Assembly: GCF_028502605.1 (NCBI RefSeq)
Contig: NC_079232.1
Location: 5,146,001 to 5,210,000, forward strand
Reading direction: 5' to 3'
Length of the DNA: 64,000 bases
Origin: Trichoderma breve
Lineage: Eukaryota; Ascomycota; Sordariomycetes; Hypocreales; Hypocreaceae
The position numbers and the translations under genes are program-made. Within the stretch, counting starts at the first letter, position 1, and every line of letters starts with the position of its first letter. A model generated the notes under the pieces. That model had not been told where the DNA came from and made no database searches. It saw nothing but the letters and a program-made list of their open reading frames with translations. Shown in pieces: positions 25,101 through 36,629 of the stretch.

Positions 25101-28100
25101 TTTTCAATACTCCGAAGCCGACATCCCAGTAGTAGTATCGGACCGGAATCGAAAATGCTAGCACTTGGATTAGCATGCTCCTACTTGACTCGTGCGCATA
25201 ACCAACCGCTTGTAGGACCTACTGTACGCTGAGCTCCGTGCGGTGTACAAGCCGTCATGGAAGAATTTTAGCAAGGCCGGCAACTAATTGGTTGAGCCTG
25301 AGAGTTGAGGCGAGAGAAAAGAGGCAGAAAGGGTAAAATACAATAACTGAAGATTGAAAGACAAAGTGAAAAAAAAAAACAGCCGAAGACCTGAAACCGA
25401 ACTTGCGCTAATACATGGCTCTTTCCCGCCCAGATACGTTTACAGTAGCAGGTATTGCCTACTTTACTTTACTTGCTTGGGTAGGCACGGCTGTCACGAA
25501 GGCGCATCTGGTCCGGTCCGTTTTTTACTTTGCTTTTGTTCTGGATGCTCAACAACTGCCAATCAAACCCATGATATGTATCAATGCATCTCAAGTCGGG
25601 ATAATTTTGATCCAAACTAGGCATTTTGATGATCATGTGATGCAGAAGAGGCTGATGGCCCGTACGGGCAGTACATTAGCGGTGATACCCTGCGCACCTG
25701 TATTTTGACATCCCGCGTGATGCGGGATGCCAGAGCCGTTTCCAACGGCCTTTTGGGCATTGATATTTAGTTTTCGATGTGAGAGCTAGTACTTGCAGAT
25801 GAACAGCCATGAAGCGCTATTGCGGCACTAGCAACAGGATTGCATTGACATTGACTCAATATGTAGGTAGGGTCTAGGTGCTCTGTTAATGCCATGCACG
25901 GTTAAGGCAGTTAATATTGGATTAGCATTGACGCCTGTTGCACCTGTTGGCATGTGCTAGTAGTTGACTGTGTTGAATGCCAAGTCCAGTACAGTTACAG
26001 TAGGAGTATCAGACCGATGTTGACCAGGCTGGGCTTACGAAGTATTACGAGCACTCAGCAACAAAAGGCAGGCAAGGCAAGGGAGGAATTGGACTAGTGT
26101 CGTTGCTCAGCCATCTTTATTGCTGCATTGTCACCGTATGAGCCCTTGATTCCGCTACTGGGTGGTAAATCCTCGTACGAGGGAACATGTGCTTTTGTGG
26201 TGGCAGCCGGAGATGAGCAAGACGCTTCGGGCTGAGAAAGTACCTACTACTGTAGTATAGAAAAAAGTAGTGTTGCTGAGAAATACCTGGTAAAAGATAA
26301 TCAATAAAAGATAATCGACACTACAGCAAGTAGCAAACGCCGAGCTTATACGACGTACAGCGACCTCGGCGACTATGATTGACCGCCGGACCGTCTATGA
26401 GGTAATTAGGGAGCAGCTGCGTCGCGGCCAAAGTGCTTCCTGAAGACGAAACGAGGAGAGGATGCATAGCATAGGATGGCTCAAACCAGGTTGCAACACA
26501 ACTTGTCGTCGAAATGGATGCAGCCAGCACGGCCGTTTCTACTACGAATACTCCTACCTGCTCAAAGAGAGGGAGTCTCCCCGATGAGAATGACACTTTA
26601 CCATGCCACACCACAATGCCACATGTGTTGCTTGTTATGTATGATGATGAGGATAACGATGGTTGATGCCTATTCGGCTTTAGCAGCAAGGCGCCTTTTG
26701 GGGCTTTGGGTTCCCATGCCGCCATGATCAAAAAGCGAGGCATCGTGGCCAGATAGACGGACGGGATAGACGAGGCCGTCAGGCGCCGGACAGGTAGCAT
26801 TGGCATCAATGCCACTTGGCAGCACTCGTTGCTGGCAGCCCAGGAGCTAGACAAGATAGCGTCTGTACTGTAGGGAGGCTAGGGAGCGACATGGGCATTA
26901 TTACCAGCGCAATCCGCGTTTACTGGGAGTATTTGAGCAGACAAGTCACCAATGACGAGGGGCTTGGCCGCGAGCAGGGCCAGCGGCCATCGCTTGTCGC
27001 TGAGACGGTTGGAGACGAGCCGTCACAAAGACCTGCAAAGGGCCATGAGTCCAAGACACACCCCCCCGAGCATCGGCACCGTCTGCCGCCAGAGCCTTTT
27101 GGAATCCCTGTCACTACGCGAAAGAGTAAAAGGTGCCGCCCCCTGGTCGCGGCGCTGGCATCATTCGAACCCTGAGGTGTCTTGGTTTTGGCGTGTCGTC
27201 AATTTGCCAATGGCCGAGACATTTGTACGAGTTACTCGTACAGATACATATCTCGGACCGGATTTTGTAGGGTGCTAACGGTAGCATGTGCTTTTGCTGC
27301 GAGCACGGATCGTACTCGTAAATACGTAAATAGAATCACGTTTCCATTGAGGCTCAGCACAAGCATATACGTAACTGTGTTGTTAATATTCCCAATTTGT
27401 TGGCAGAGGGCCTTTTTTCACCCTGCCTTGACGCGGTTGGCGTGATACTTTCTCGAGGCGGGTGTCAATACGGATACAAAAGGGACGGGCGAGGGATTGT
27501 TCCTTTACAAAAAGGTACATCCAACAACGCACAACGGGGGCTGGATGCGGCAGGTGATGGCCGCGGTGCAGCAAGTACCAGGCAGGTTGCTTAATTGATC
27601 ATCCGGTGGCGGGAGGTACCCTGCCCGACTAATCACAAAAAAAGACGACACAACAAAAAAGGGTGCGTGCGAGCGAGCGACTAGCCCCGTGCGCGGGTTT
27701 AGCACGAGCATGTGCTGAGAAGCGCTCGGAGCAAGCGAGGGAACGAGGAATGGAAAGTTTGGGCAAAAAGAAGGTGAGAGAAGCCGCTCTGCCAGTTTTA
27801 TGTATGTATTTTGTTCGGGACGTTGAGATGCTGTAATGTGGCTTGTCAGAAGTCAACATGCAACACCACTAGTGCCGCTGAGGCCATTGGATGGTGGGTG
27901 CCAAACAATGTGGTGTGGCAAGTGATGTGCGCAATAAAAGGCAGAAAAAGAAAACAAAATTCTCCTTAGCGGGAAACTTTATACACCTCAACTGTTTTGG
28001 ATGCTCCCTTGTTTGGCCATGTATTGCTGCAAGCAGGCAAGCTACTCTCCATACTATAAGGTGCTGGCTGAAACAAATACGTTATGTGTGATCTGGACTC

Positions 28101-29643
28101 GGTGTTCCGCGCGTACATGCTAAATGCTAGTTTTTATAGGAAAAAAAAAAAAAAAACCCTCTCTTCTTTTTTTAGTATCTACTCGTAGGCATCATACTGC
28201 ACTGTAGTAGTGTACAGCACAGTAAGGCATTGGATTGATTGATTCTCTCGGTATCTTCTCCTCACTTGAGTCCCCTCGTCCGACGCGTCTGGCCTCTCTC
28301 CAACTTCGCCGGAATCAAAGTACCTTGTATCTTGTACCGAATACCGGTGGTTCTAGCGCCCTTGCGCTCGGTCGCCGCATTATTTTTTCCGGCCGTCTTT
28401 CCTCTGTTGAAATCAGATAGCACACTGTTTTCTTGCCCTCGAATTGACTTTGCTATCTGTTTTCTTCTTCCTTCAACTCTGCAACCTGGCAACTACTCCT
28501 TTCACCTCGTCGTGATCTCTAAAAATTTCGTGCCTCGCGCGCTCTCTCCAATCTATTTCGTGGCTCTACGCCGCGCCAAAAACCTTTGTGATCTCTGAGC
28601 CATCGGATATCAGCCGCGGCATTTGCCAAGGTATGTGGACAAAAGAGGGCCCTCTCGGTCGCCGTTCCGTCTTTTTCTGCTTCTCCAAAAAAGACCACAA
28701 AAAAAAAGAAGAACGAAAGAAAACCTCCAGTCTTGGTGCTGGATCCCCCTCCCATCCCACTCCCATGCCCCAGCCTGCCCGCCAGAACCCTTACCTGCAC
28801 CAGAGCTGCCCGTACCCATTCTGCTAGGCAGGATTCCCAACCCAATTCCCTTTTGCTGCATTTTGCTTTTGCATCACGTTGCCTCGATTCCGATTTTCGG
28901 TTTTCTGTTTGCGGCCCTCGCGATACCGCTTTGATGGCGCTGCTGTGGCTCCACTCGCCACCGGCCTGCTCTCGCGTTCTCGCCGTTGCTGCATCTCCCA
29001 ACGGGCACTACGAGCGCCTTGTACTCGGTACATGCTCTTGTACATGTACAGGTACTCGCACTGCAGCGCACTGCACTTGGCTGCACTGCAACGGCCCACT
29101 TTTGTGTTTTCGGCACCCTGGCAAAGGCGCTTGTTGCCACTCCACCACCCCCCTCCCCCTGTTAGCGTTTTTCTCACACCCACGCTTTTTGGCACTTATT
29201 TTTTTTTTCTCTCGTCGCTCTTCCACGGAAGTTACTTTTGCCTTTGTGACCCTACCTGACAGATTCTCTCTCCAGGATAAAATAGGAACGAGACCCAGTT
29301 TCTCCACCCCACTCCAACTGTTCCCTACCTAACCAACCTTTCTCTGAGGGACCTGTTATACTCTGAGCCTCACCTCCACCTTCCCCAGAGCGCCGCAGCC
29401 TTTTCGCAACATCGCGCGTGGGCCTCGTTGAACGATTGTAAATTTGTTTCTACATTTCACATCTTCATTCACGAGCTTTTGCATCCTCTTCGGTGTCGTC
29501 GGTTTCTCTCCCGCCAATTGCTCAGTTTCAACGTCGCAAGCCTTATTCCCGGCCTGTTGAATCTGCTGTCTCTGTCTCCCTCGCGATAACAAAAAAAAAC
29601 ACAACACACGTCTTGCTCTCGACGCGTCTTTGCGCAAAGCATC
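16158..29643. other. Gene desert of about 13.5 kb upstream of the C2H2 factor gene
   Basis: No ORF in this stretch shows recognisable domains, credible exon structure or family motifs; the longest frames (up to 199 codons on the minus strand near 18.2-18.8 kb) look like chance. The first few hundred bases must hold the mrpl4 promoter. From about 28.2 kb the plus strand turns pyrimidine-rich (CTTCTCC, CTCTCTCC), like a long transcribed leader of the gene at 29644. A run of 16 A occurs at 28141..28156. The motif TACGAGTA/TACTCGTA recurs at 17256, 18411, 20618, 27233, 27313 and 28180. It could be regulatory sequence, an unannotated long non-coding RNA, or eroded repeats; the sequence alone does not decide. 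Confidence 0.55.
28235..29643 (+). promoter_or_regulatory. Long pyrimidine-rich leader of the C2H2 factor gene, possibly with an intron
   Basis: About 1.4 kb of plus-strand CT-rich sequence ends at the ATG of the transcription factor gene. A good donor, AAG/GTATGTGG, lies at 28631 and candidate acceptors GACAG (ends 29262) and TCCAG (ends 29275) follow, suggesting a 5' UTR intron of about 630 bp that would remove several upstream ATGs. This is inferred from splice-site appearance only. Confidence 0.4.
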
Positions 29644-31078
29644 ATGGACAACCCTCAGTACCCGAGCAATGGCGTCCCGACGTCCGCGGCCCAGACATAC
29701 CCGTCGCCCACTGCCATCTCGCCTCACCAGCTTCAGACGGGCTCTCCTCTGCCGCAGACGCTCCCACCTCTGCAGCCCCATACCGTTGCGATGCAGCCGC
29801 TGTACGGAAGCCACCCGCATACACCGCGAACTCCCGGCACTCCCAACACGCCAACCCCCAATAACCTTCCTAGCTACCAGCAGACTTCGCAGCCTGGTCC
29901 TCGACCTGGAGTTTACTCCATGGCCCAGAACCCGTACCCTCACCAGGGCTATGCCACCTCTGCTGCCATGATGCCTCAAGCCACCGCGGCGGTCTCTCAC
30001 CCTCAGCCAATTGCTCCTGCGCCGGTTGGCGGACGTGGTCCTCCCGTCCTCCGCCCCATGCCTCCGGGTGGCCTCATGGCCCAGCCTGGTGTGGCTTCGC
30101 CTTACGGCCCCGGTTCGCTGATGCAGCCCAACTCGCTCCTCCAGGACGGCGAGCAGCCGACCCACGTTGTTGGATCTCAGGGACGTCGTGGAATCTTGCC
30201 CAGCGCTCCCGGACGGCCTACTGCTCAGGCTGCGGGAACTGGCGCAAAGAACACCGTCATCCCTGTCAAGGATGCAGATGGAAAATTCCCCTGCCCTCAC
30301 TGCACCAAGACCTATCTCCACGCCAAGCACTTGAAGCGCCACCTGCTCCGCCGTTAGTACCTCCCGAACCCTCATTGCAACTTGCTGAAAAGCAGAGAAA
30401 GAAAAGAGAAAAGCTAACTAGATCTTGTTTTTTCCTTTAGACACCGGTGATCGCCCCTACATGTGTGTTCTCTGCCGGGACACCTTCTCCCGAAGCGACA
30501 TCCTCAAGCGTCACTTCCAGAAGTGCTCCATTCGCCGTGGTAACCCCACCGGCGCTAGCCACCTGTCTCACCCCCAGGCTCATGTAAAGAAGAATGCCCA
30601 GGCTCAGCAGAAGGCTGCTCTTGAAAACGGAGGAGATCTGAACCACTTGAATGGACTCGGTAACATGGCAGGAAACAACATCGTCCACCCCTTTGGCATT
30701 GTCTCCGTTCAGGATGGAATGAACAGTATGGGAGGTGATCAGAGCCAGCTCTCCAGGTCGAGCAGCATGGGTAGAATTGATGGTGATGCAGACCGAAGAA
30801 ACATGGCTGGACCTGTAATGGGTGGCTCGCAGCAGTATGGCGGCGACGTCTCTAGCTCCATGACCAATCAACAGATGCCCAACTACAGTATGCCTCCTGG
30901 TCAGAATGGTATCCCCATGTACGGCGGTTCCAACCCGAACCAACAACCGGGCCTTGACTGGTCTCAGGTCTTCCAGGCTGGTGCGCATCCAACCCCAATC
31001 CACCCATCTCTACTTCCAGCCCCTAATCACGGACAGACACAGACCGGAACCAAGGTCGAGCCTAATCACGAGGGGTAG
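29644..31078 (+). CDS. C2H2-type zinc-finger transcription factor with two fingers
   Basis: Exons 29644..30352 and 30441..31078 give 448 residues. Residues 1-205 are Pro/Gln/Ser/Thr/Gly-rich and disordered, of the kind found in fungal activators. Two adjacent fingers follow. Finger 1 is C217-x2-C220-x12-H233-x3-H237. Finger 2 is C245-x2-C248-x12-H261-x3-C265, so the last ligand is Cys (C2HC). The linker is TGDRPY, close to the TGERPY consensus. The intron falls inside the codon of zinc ligand His237, so only the spliced mRNA makes a complete finger 1. The C-terminus is Asn/Gln/Gly/Met-rich with polar repeats. Not recognised as a named regulator, so no symbol is given; targets are unknown. It lies next to the largest empty region in the window. 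Confidence 0.88.
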
Positions 31079-32258
31079 CTGTTGCGCTTCCAGATGGATC
31101 CCACGCCAACCAATTGGAGTATATGAACTCTTTTGACGCTCCCGGCGCCACTCAATTCGCCATTTAGCCTTTTCCTGGTTCTGGCAGCTGTATGACAGGA
31201 ATGAGGGAACGAAGGAAATTATACTTTCTCTCTCTTGCTCCGGTACTATTACCCGGAGAATTTGACATCCTTGTCCAGGTTCCCCACCCGGATTCCGGCT
31301 CTGTACTACTACTGGCCAATACTAGCGCTGGTGCTATACAACCCAACTGGCTATAAAAACGGTGTTCCAGAGTACGCAGATTGATGTCAAAAGATGTGGT
31401 ATAGTCCTGCTGATGAGGCAGAGATTGTTGGAACCACTTCTGCTGCATATCCTTTTGATGCAGATTATTTCTTTTTTGTCAACAAGGGAAAAAAAAAATC
31501 CGAGAAACGGGGTCAAGAAAATCCAAAGAAAAAAACCGCAGGGTGGTTTGCATCCAAGGGAGTTTAGAGTTTGATTTCGATTGTATGGTTTTTTCTTTTT
31601 TCTTTTTTCTTTTTACTTTTTAACGTCTTGCATTTTTTTCAAAACACAAACGACGGCATCGCGGATATAGGGCAACTTTACCCGCGACAATCCAATTCGG
31701 CTTACCATGCATGCATGAGGGCTCGGCATAGGTGGCGTCTTTGTGGTCTTTGTGCTGCTATTTGCATTTCAGTACGGATAGAGGGGGTGGAGTTGAGTTC
31801 TTTTAGACTTCGATCCGACATAGAGAGGGGGGTTTCCGGCCGGCTTTGGCAGTTTCCTGGTACGCCGTCATGATTTCGTGGCTTGTGGCTACATAATGAG
31901 TATCGCTTTGTGCTGCGTGCCTGGTGGTATGAAGGATGGCAGAGAAAAAAACAAAAGGGATGGGATGGAAGGAGGGAGAGGAGGATGAAAGGGGGCAATG
32001 CGAAAATGTACAGAAGTAGGTAGTAGGTAGTAGGTAGTAAAAGAATAGCCCAATGATACAGTCAGGTAGGAGAGAACAGAACGCGAAGGATGGGCAATAG
32101 ACTGGGCTATTCACAGCTTTGGTTGTCATCTATATGCTGTGTTTCGTGATTGATGCTTCTTTATGCTTGATGCTGCAGACTTAGGTATACACGAGATCTT
32201 GAACGTGTGATCTCTGGAGTTTGCTCTCAAAATCACATTTTGCCACCTCTCTCCCGTA
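31079..32258. other. Intergenic, convergent 3' flanks
   Basis: About 1.2 kb between the zinc-finger gene and the small membrane-protein gene. It contains T-rich sequence (31590-31640), a short microsatellite of TAGGTAG units near 32014..32040, and no supported ORF. Confidence 0.5.
32014..32040. repeat. Microsatellite, TAGGTAG units
   Basis: Three to four head-to-tail copies of a 7-bp TAGGTAG unit in the 3' flank between convergent genes. Confidence 0.8.
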
Positions 32259-32536
32259 TCACCTCTGGCTCTTGTCCACAGTAGTGATTTTGGGTGCCAG
32301 GTTGCGTAGCTCAGCCTTGTCCTCCTCAGTCGGCGTAAATCCAAGTTTCTCCTCGGCTTTGTCAGATAGATACAATCCTAAGCCGCCCCATGCGATGATG
32401 GCGACGCCGACGCCCAGCCGGGTTTTGGGTGTGAGGTTTTGATAGGCCCTGTTGTTGTGAGAAAGATGTGAAGGAGTGAGTAAGTCTCTTAGGTTGGATT
32501 ATCACATGAGGGAGGTGGATGAGCTGACTTGAACAT
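32259..32536 (-). CDS. Small conserved-looking single-span membrane protein, 65 residues
   Basis: The coding sequence is an 8-nt exon (32529..32536, ATGTTCAA) plus 32259..32448, giving 65 residues that begin MFKAYQNLTPKTRLGVG. The 80-bp intron has donor GTCAGC and acceptor ACAACAG. A hydrophobic stretch GVGVAIIAWGGLGLYLS (about residues 15-31) follows a basic N-terminus and precedes a charged tail with EEKLGFTPTEEDKAEL. This layout is like small inner-mitochondrial-membrane proteins, but I do not recognise the family and the location is inference. The open frame, clean splice phase and protein-like composition support a real gene despite its size. Gene finders could miss it because of the 8-nt first coding exon. 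Confidence 0.7.
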
Positions 32537-35500
32537 TTTGTAAGATGGTAAATGATGGTGGTGAGTGGCGAGTGTTGGAGCTTTGCGGCTCGAAGTCAAG
32601 TTGAGGACTGTCGCTGCAGTGGATAAAGGCGGTGCTAGTTGTATATTTGACGAAGTATCATCGGTATATCGACGTTATCGTGATGGCGGCTTTTCGCGGC
32701 GTTAATACGGTTGTCCTGTGTAGTTGAGATTAAGATGGACGGAGATATTGATGACATGAGTTTTTTCTCCCCACTGTCCATGAGAGTTTAGTCGAGTATG
32801 CACATAGGGCGATGTAGTCTCCTAACGATTGGGGTGTCAAATTATGCTTATTTGTGTTAAGGATGTACCTAGTACTTTTCCTCTCTGTAGCGGAGGTCTC
32901 GATACATGTAATGACCCTGATACTTGGTGGACGCTGTTTGGCTGTTTAAGGTTTGATACGGCAAAGATAGACTCATAGGTACATAGGGATTGTTATTTTG
33001 CAAATTTTAAAGCTTAAATTTGAATTGTTCAAAGGAATCCATGTATTTGGATTGGATTGGTAAAGAGTTGCAAATGAGGTCGTCCAAGTTCAAGCAGGAT
33101 TATGACGCCTTTCGATATAGCCATTTATATACCAACTGCGCTGAAACCCAATCCGCTGTGTGACATGTCTGGCAAAGTTTCACAAACATTATTTGTATGT
33201 CTTGATTAAAAAGAAAGGCACTGCTTGACCAGAATGCTCTCGTTGGAATCGCCGAGGAGCTCTAGAACGTCCCCATCTCTACTCGTATGGGTGAATATAA
33301 ATTGTGATAGTTATCTTTAAATCATTCTGTATCTGATGTCACCAATAAGGCGGCTCAAAATTTGAAACATGGGATCATCTAGCTAGTTGTTTTATCGAGT
33401 ATTGGGTATATATAGACAGCCATTGACAGCAACACTCTACCATCTTATTGCCAGAACACACATATATACATATATACGCTGCTCTGTTGGGGAAGCATCT
33501 CTAAGCTAAATATATATCAATCTTCGAGGGAAAGAGGATACGGACGGCCAATTCGATGTGTATACGAAAATGCTGATAATCTTGACATAAAATAGCTGGG
33601 CTTGTGGCTTTGCCATCTGATGTTCCTGCATCAGCTAGCGTAGAATCCTCGTATTTCTGGCTATTATCACTGGCGATCCCAACATCATCACTTACACTAA
33701 TCGCAATAGTTACCAACTAAGGGAGGCAAGGGAGAGGAAAAGGCAAGAAATAGGCTAGCTCTGCTGCAAGAATTAATAAAAAGCAAGGGAAGAATGACAC
33801 TGCTACAAGAAGAGTCAACGGTAAGGAAAAGGGAAAAAGTTCAGCTGGGCCAGCCTCAGATCAAGATGAATCATATTTCGGGATATCCCCCCTTTTAATC
33901 CTTTTCTTGAATTGTTTTTCCCTAGCTAGAAAGCTCGAATACGGAGCCACGACTAAGCTGACGAGAGAGAGCAACAGCCTCCCTGGCCGAGATGCTGGTA
34001 TTTGTTTCAACTAGGACACATTTGGTCCCCGCGGTGAAATTTGACCTATGTAATATGTGGTCACATGTACAGAGCACTCATATTACAAATTCTGAAGAGA
34101 AGAAATGAGAGAGTGAGAGAATCGGCCGGGGCGAGTGGCTTCGAGCTGAAAATCTTGTTATGCTGACTTGGATGAAAGCAAATTACCGACCCCTTGGCGT
34201 CACCACACTTGCGCTTGCAGCCGAATAGACAGGGATGAGCAAAAATAAAGAGGGAATATGAGCAGATACAGTAGACTAGACTTTAATAACGGGATTGAAT
34301 CCGATCTGTTGGGATTATCCATATGTGGTACCTTGCATGACGAGGACAAGGGGGAGATTTGGTTCTTCATTATGATGCAGGTGGGCGCCTCATCACCCCT
34401 TTTTTGCATAAGCCACGAAAAGGAAATGCAGTGAACGGAAACAGTGCTGCCGTCACACAGACGTGAAGATGGACGTCTTCGGCTGGCTGCCGGGGACAAT
34501 TGGCGCAGTGTAGCGTCATTATGCGCGTCTTCCAAAGCAGTAACAGATCAATCTAGCTGTTTGAGCATATGAGGCCATACTTGCATTCGACGTTGTCACG
34601 GCCCAACACAACCCCGTGAATTGAATTGAGTTCAGCCTTTTGAGGCTGCCATGCTCGGCTTATTGTCCTCGCCAATTGTAAACAATGGCAATAGATAAAA
34701 GCCCGGGTCCTGTTTTATTGACTTTGACGGGTCCCACAAAGACCAAAAGCTGGCAGCATCTCAGGAACATGGATCCAGGGCCATGCTTTTCCCGCCCTCT
34801 AGCAGCCCTATTTGCCCATGTTACACTCTGATTCAATTGCGCGTCCCATAATTAATTCCAATTAGCACGCCTCCGTAGCAATCTTGGTGGGCGATCGGTT
34901 TTAAAATGGACGGCTCTCCCTGCAGTGCGACGTCAGTATCACCCGAATAGATGCGCTAAATCGTTTGATGCCAAGCAGGGGGAGGGGGGCCGAGAAACGG
35001 GAGACGAGGAGAGGCTGGTGCTGGCTGTCCATGGTCGTGGGGGGGGGGGGGGGGGGGGTCGGAAACGAAAGCGGGAATGCTGAGAGCTTTGCGGCCGTTG
35101 AATCACGAATGAATGAGGCGGGTACTTGAGCTGTGATGAACAGCGATTTCATCTCAAAAGGGGTGCGACAAGTCTCACTTGAGTGGACATGGCCGTTTGT
35201 TTGTGAATCATGGTGTAAGAGGTAGACCCGACTGTAACTCCGTATGTGTCTTTGTAGGCATGGTGAGTGGAGATTGACGCCGGCCAAGTATGTACGAGTA
35301 CGAGTAGACGTGCGATTTCCTTCTTCCTGTGTCTCTCTCAGTGATCAAATCTTATTGCTATCCATGACAACATGAATACGAAGCGTGTGACAGCCCAGTC
35401 CGATTTGAGGCACAGTCCTCGTAGAAGAGGGGAAACTTCAATCCCCCCGCTCCCGATGAATTTGCTGATCTGATCAGACAGAGGCAATCCGGCCTTGTTC

Positions 35501-36629
35501 ATGTGGACGACGCTGGACGCCGTGATTGGCAGCAAAAGGTACAGACAGCATGGAGGGGAGGGCATGCCAGGGGAGGCTGGCAATCACCGTTGCACGACAT
35601 GAAAATGGTACGAGATTGTACTGTAATAGGCAGCGGCTGGCGACAAGGTACATTAGTTGATTAGGTGCAATAGAAAAGTCAATGAGTGCGGAGACGAGCG
35701 AGACGAGGCTGAGTACGAGTACCATGACGGTGCACGACGGGTGCACGCACTCTTTGTCTCAGCAGGGCCGCCAAGTATGTATATGCCGCTCGTGCACGAA
35801 ACAACAACAAACAACACGTCGATGAAATACGATACGGAGGCGAAATTAATTTGATGTCCCGAATTGATGAGAGACCTGCTCATCCGACAGCGACAGCGAC
35901 CGGGAATGTAGCGGCGTTGGATAGCTGAGATACAGATGAACGAACAATGACGGCTGGGAGCCACCACACGCTTGAGCTGTACCTGGCCTGGGCTGGCAAT
36001 GGCGTCGACGCCGGGTGGTCTTAGGCGGCCCAGGCGATCCAATCGCTGTGCTTGAATGCTCGAGCAGGATTTTCACTCCATGTCTCCAGTCGTCTCTTGA
36101 TGCTGGAAGCGTAATGGCTAGAGGGAACTAGCAGCCCCGTTGACAACCCTCTGGCCAGATCCGGAGCCGCGAAGTTACAGGGGCCGAGCCCGGGTTTGGA
36201 GGTTCTAGGTGGTGCTGTGCTGTGCTGGTGCTGCGCTGCGCTGGATTTTTAGCGGGTTTCTCCCCCCGTCCTGGTCAGAGCTCCACTGCACCTCAGTCTT
36301 TTATCACTAATGGACCACGGCGTAAGCACCTGAAGGGAAGGGCAGTGCTCCAGGCCTTGCTCGCCGACGAATTTGTACTCGGCTCTTACAAATTCTTAAC
36401 CTTTGTAAACCTCCAACCACAGTCGGCTTCATCAGTTCCTGGTGGCAGCGTCGACATCCGGGCTGGCTGATGCTTTCCTCACCTTTTTCTCCTCTCCTCT
36501 CGGTGCTTTCCTTCTCCCTTCCTCTTCTCTCACCCCCAGGCGCGGTGACAGTGACGGTGACGGTGCTGCCCTGAACGGCCGAGAGAGGCCCCTCCAACCC
36601 TTTTCGACCGACCCCTTTCGACCGCAGCC
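32537..36629. other. Intergenic region upstream of the SYLF gene and of the small membrane-protein gene
   Basis: About 4.1 kb between divergent genes. It is AT-rich from 32.6 to 34.2 kb, has an uninterrupted run of 20 G at 35039..35058, and TACGAGTA motifs at 33280, 35293, 35299 and 35714. No ORF with protein character was found. The last about 200 bp are CT-rich, like a leader of the SYLF gene. Confidence 0.5.
35039..35058 (+). repeat. Poly-G tract, 20 bases
   Basis: Twenty consecutive G on the plus strand, the longest G run seen in the window. Such tracts can form quadruplex structures and are prone to length error in sequencing. Confidence 0.9.

Noticed and set aside
27130..27180. ATTCGAACCC resembling a tRNA T-loop complement
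   Set aside because: No acceptor stem, D-arm or anticodon arm can be formed around it; similar hits at 24380, 24640 and 47370 also fail.
29356..30375. 339-codon minus-strand ORF overlapping the C2H2 factor gene
   Set aside because: It is antisense to exon 1 and intron of a clearly real gene; its Arg/Gly/Leu-rich composition is what GC-rich third positions produce on the opposite strand.
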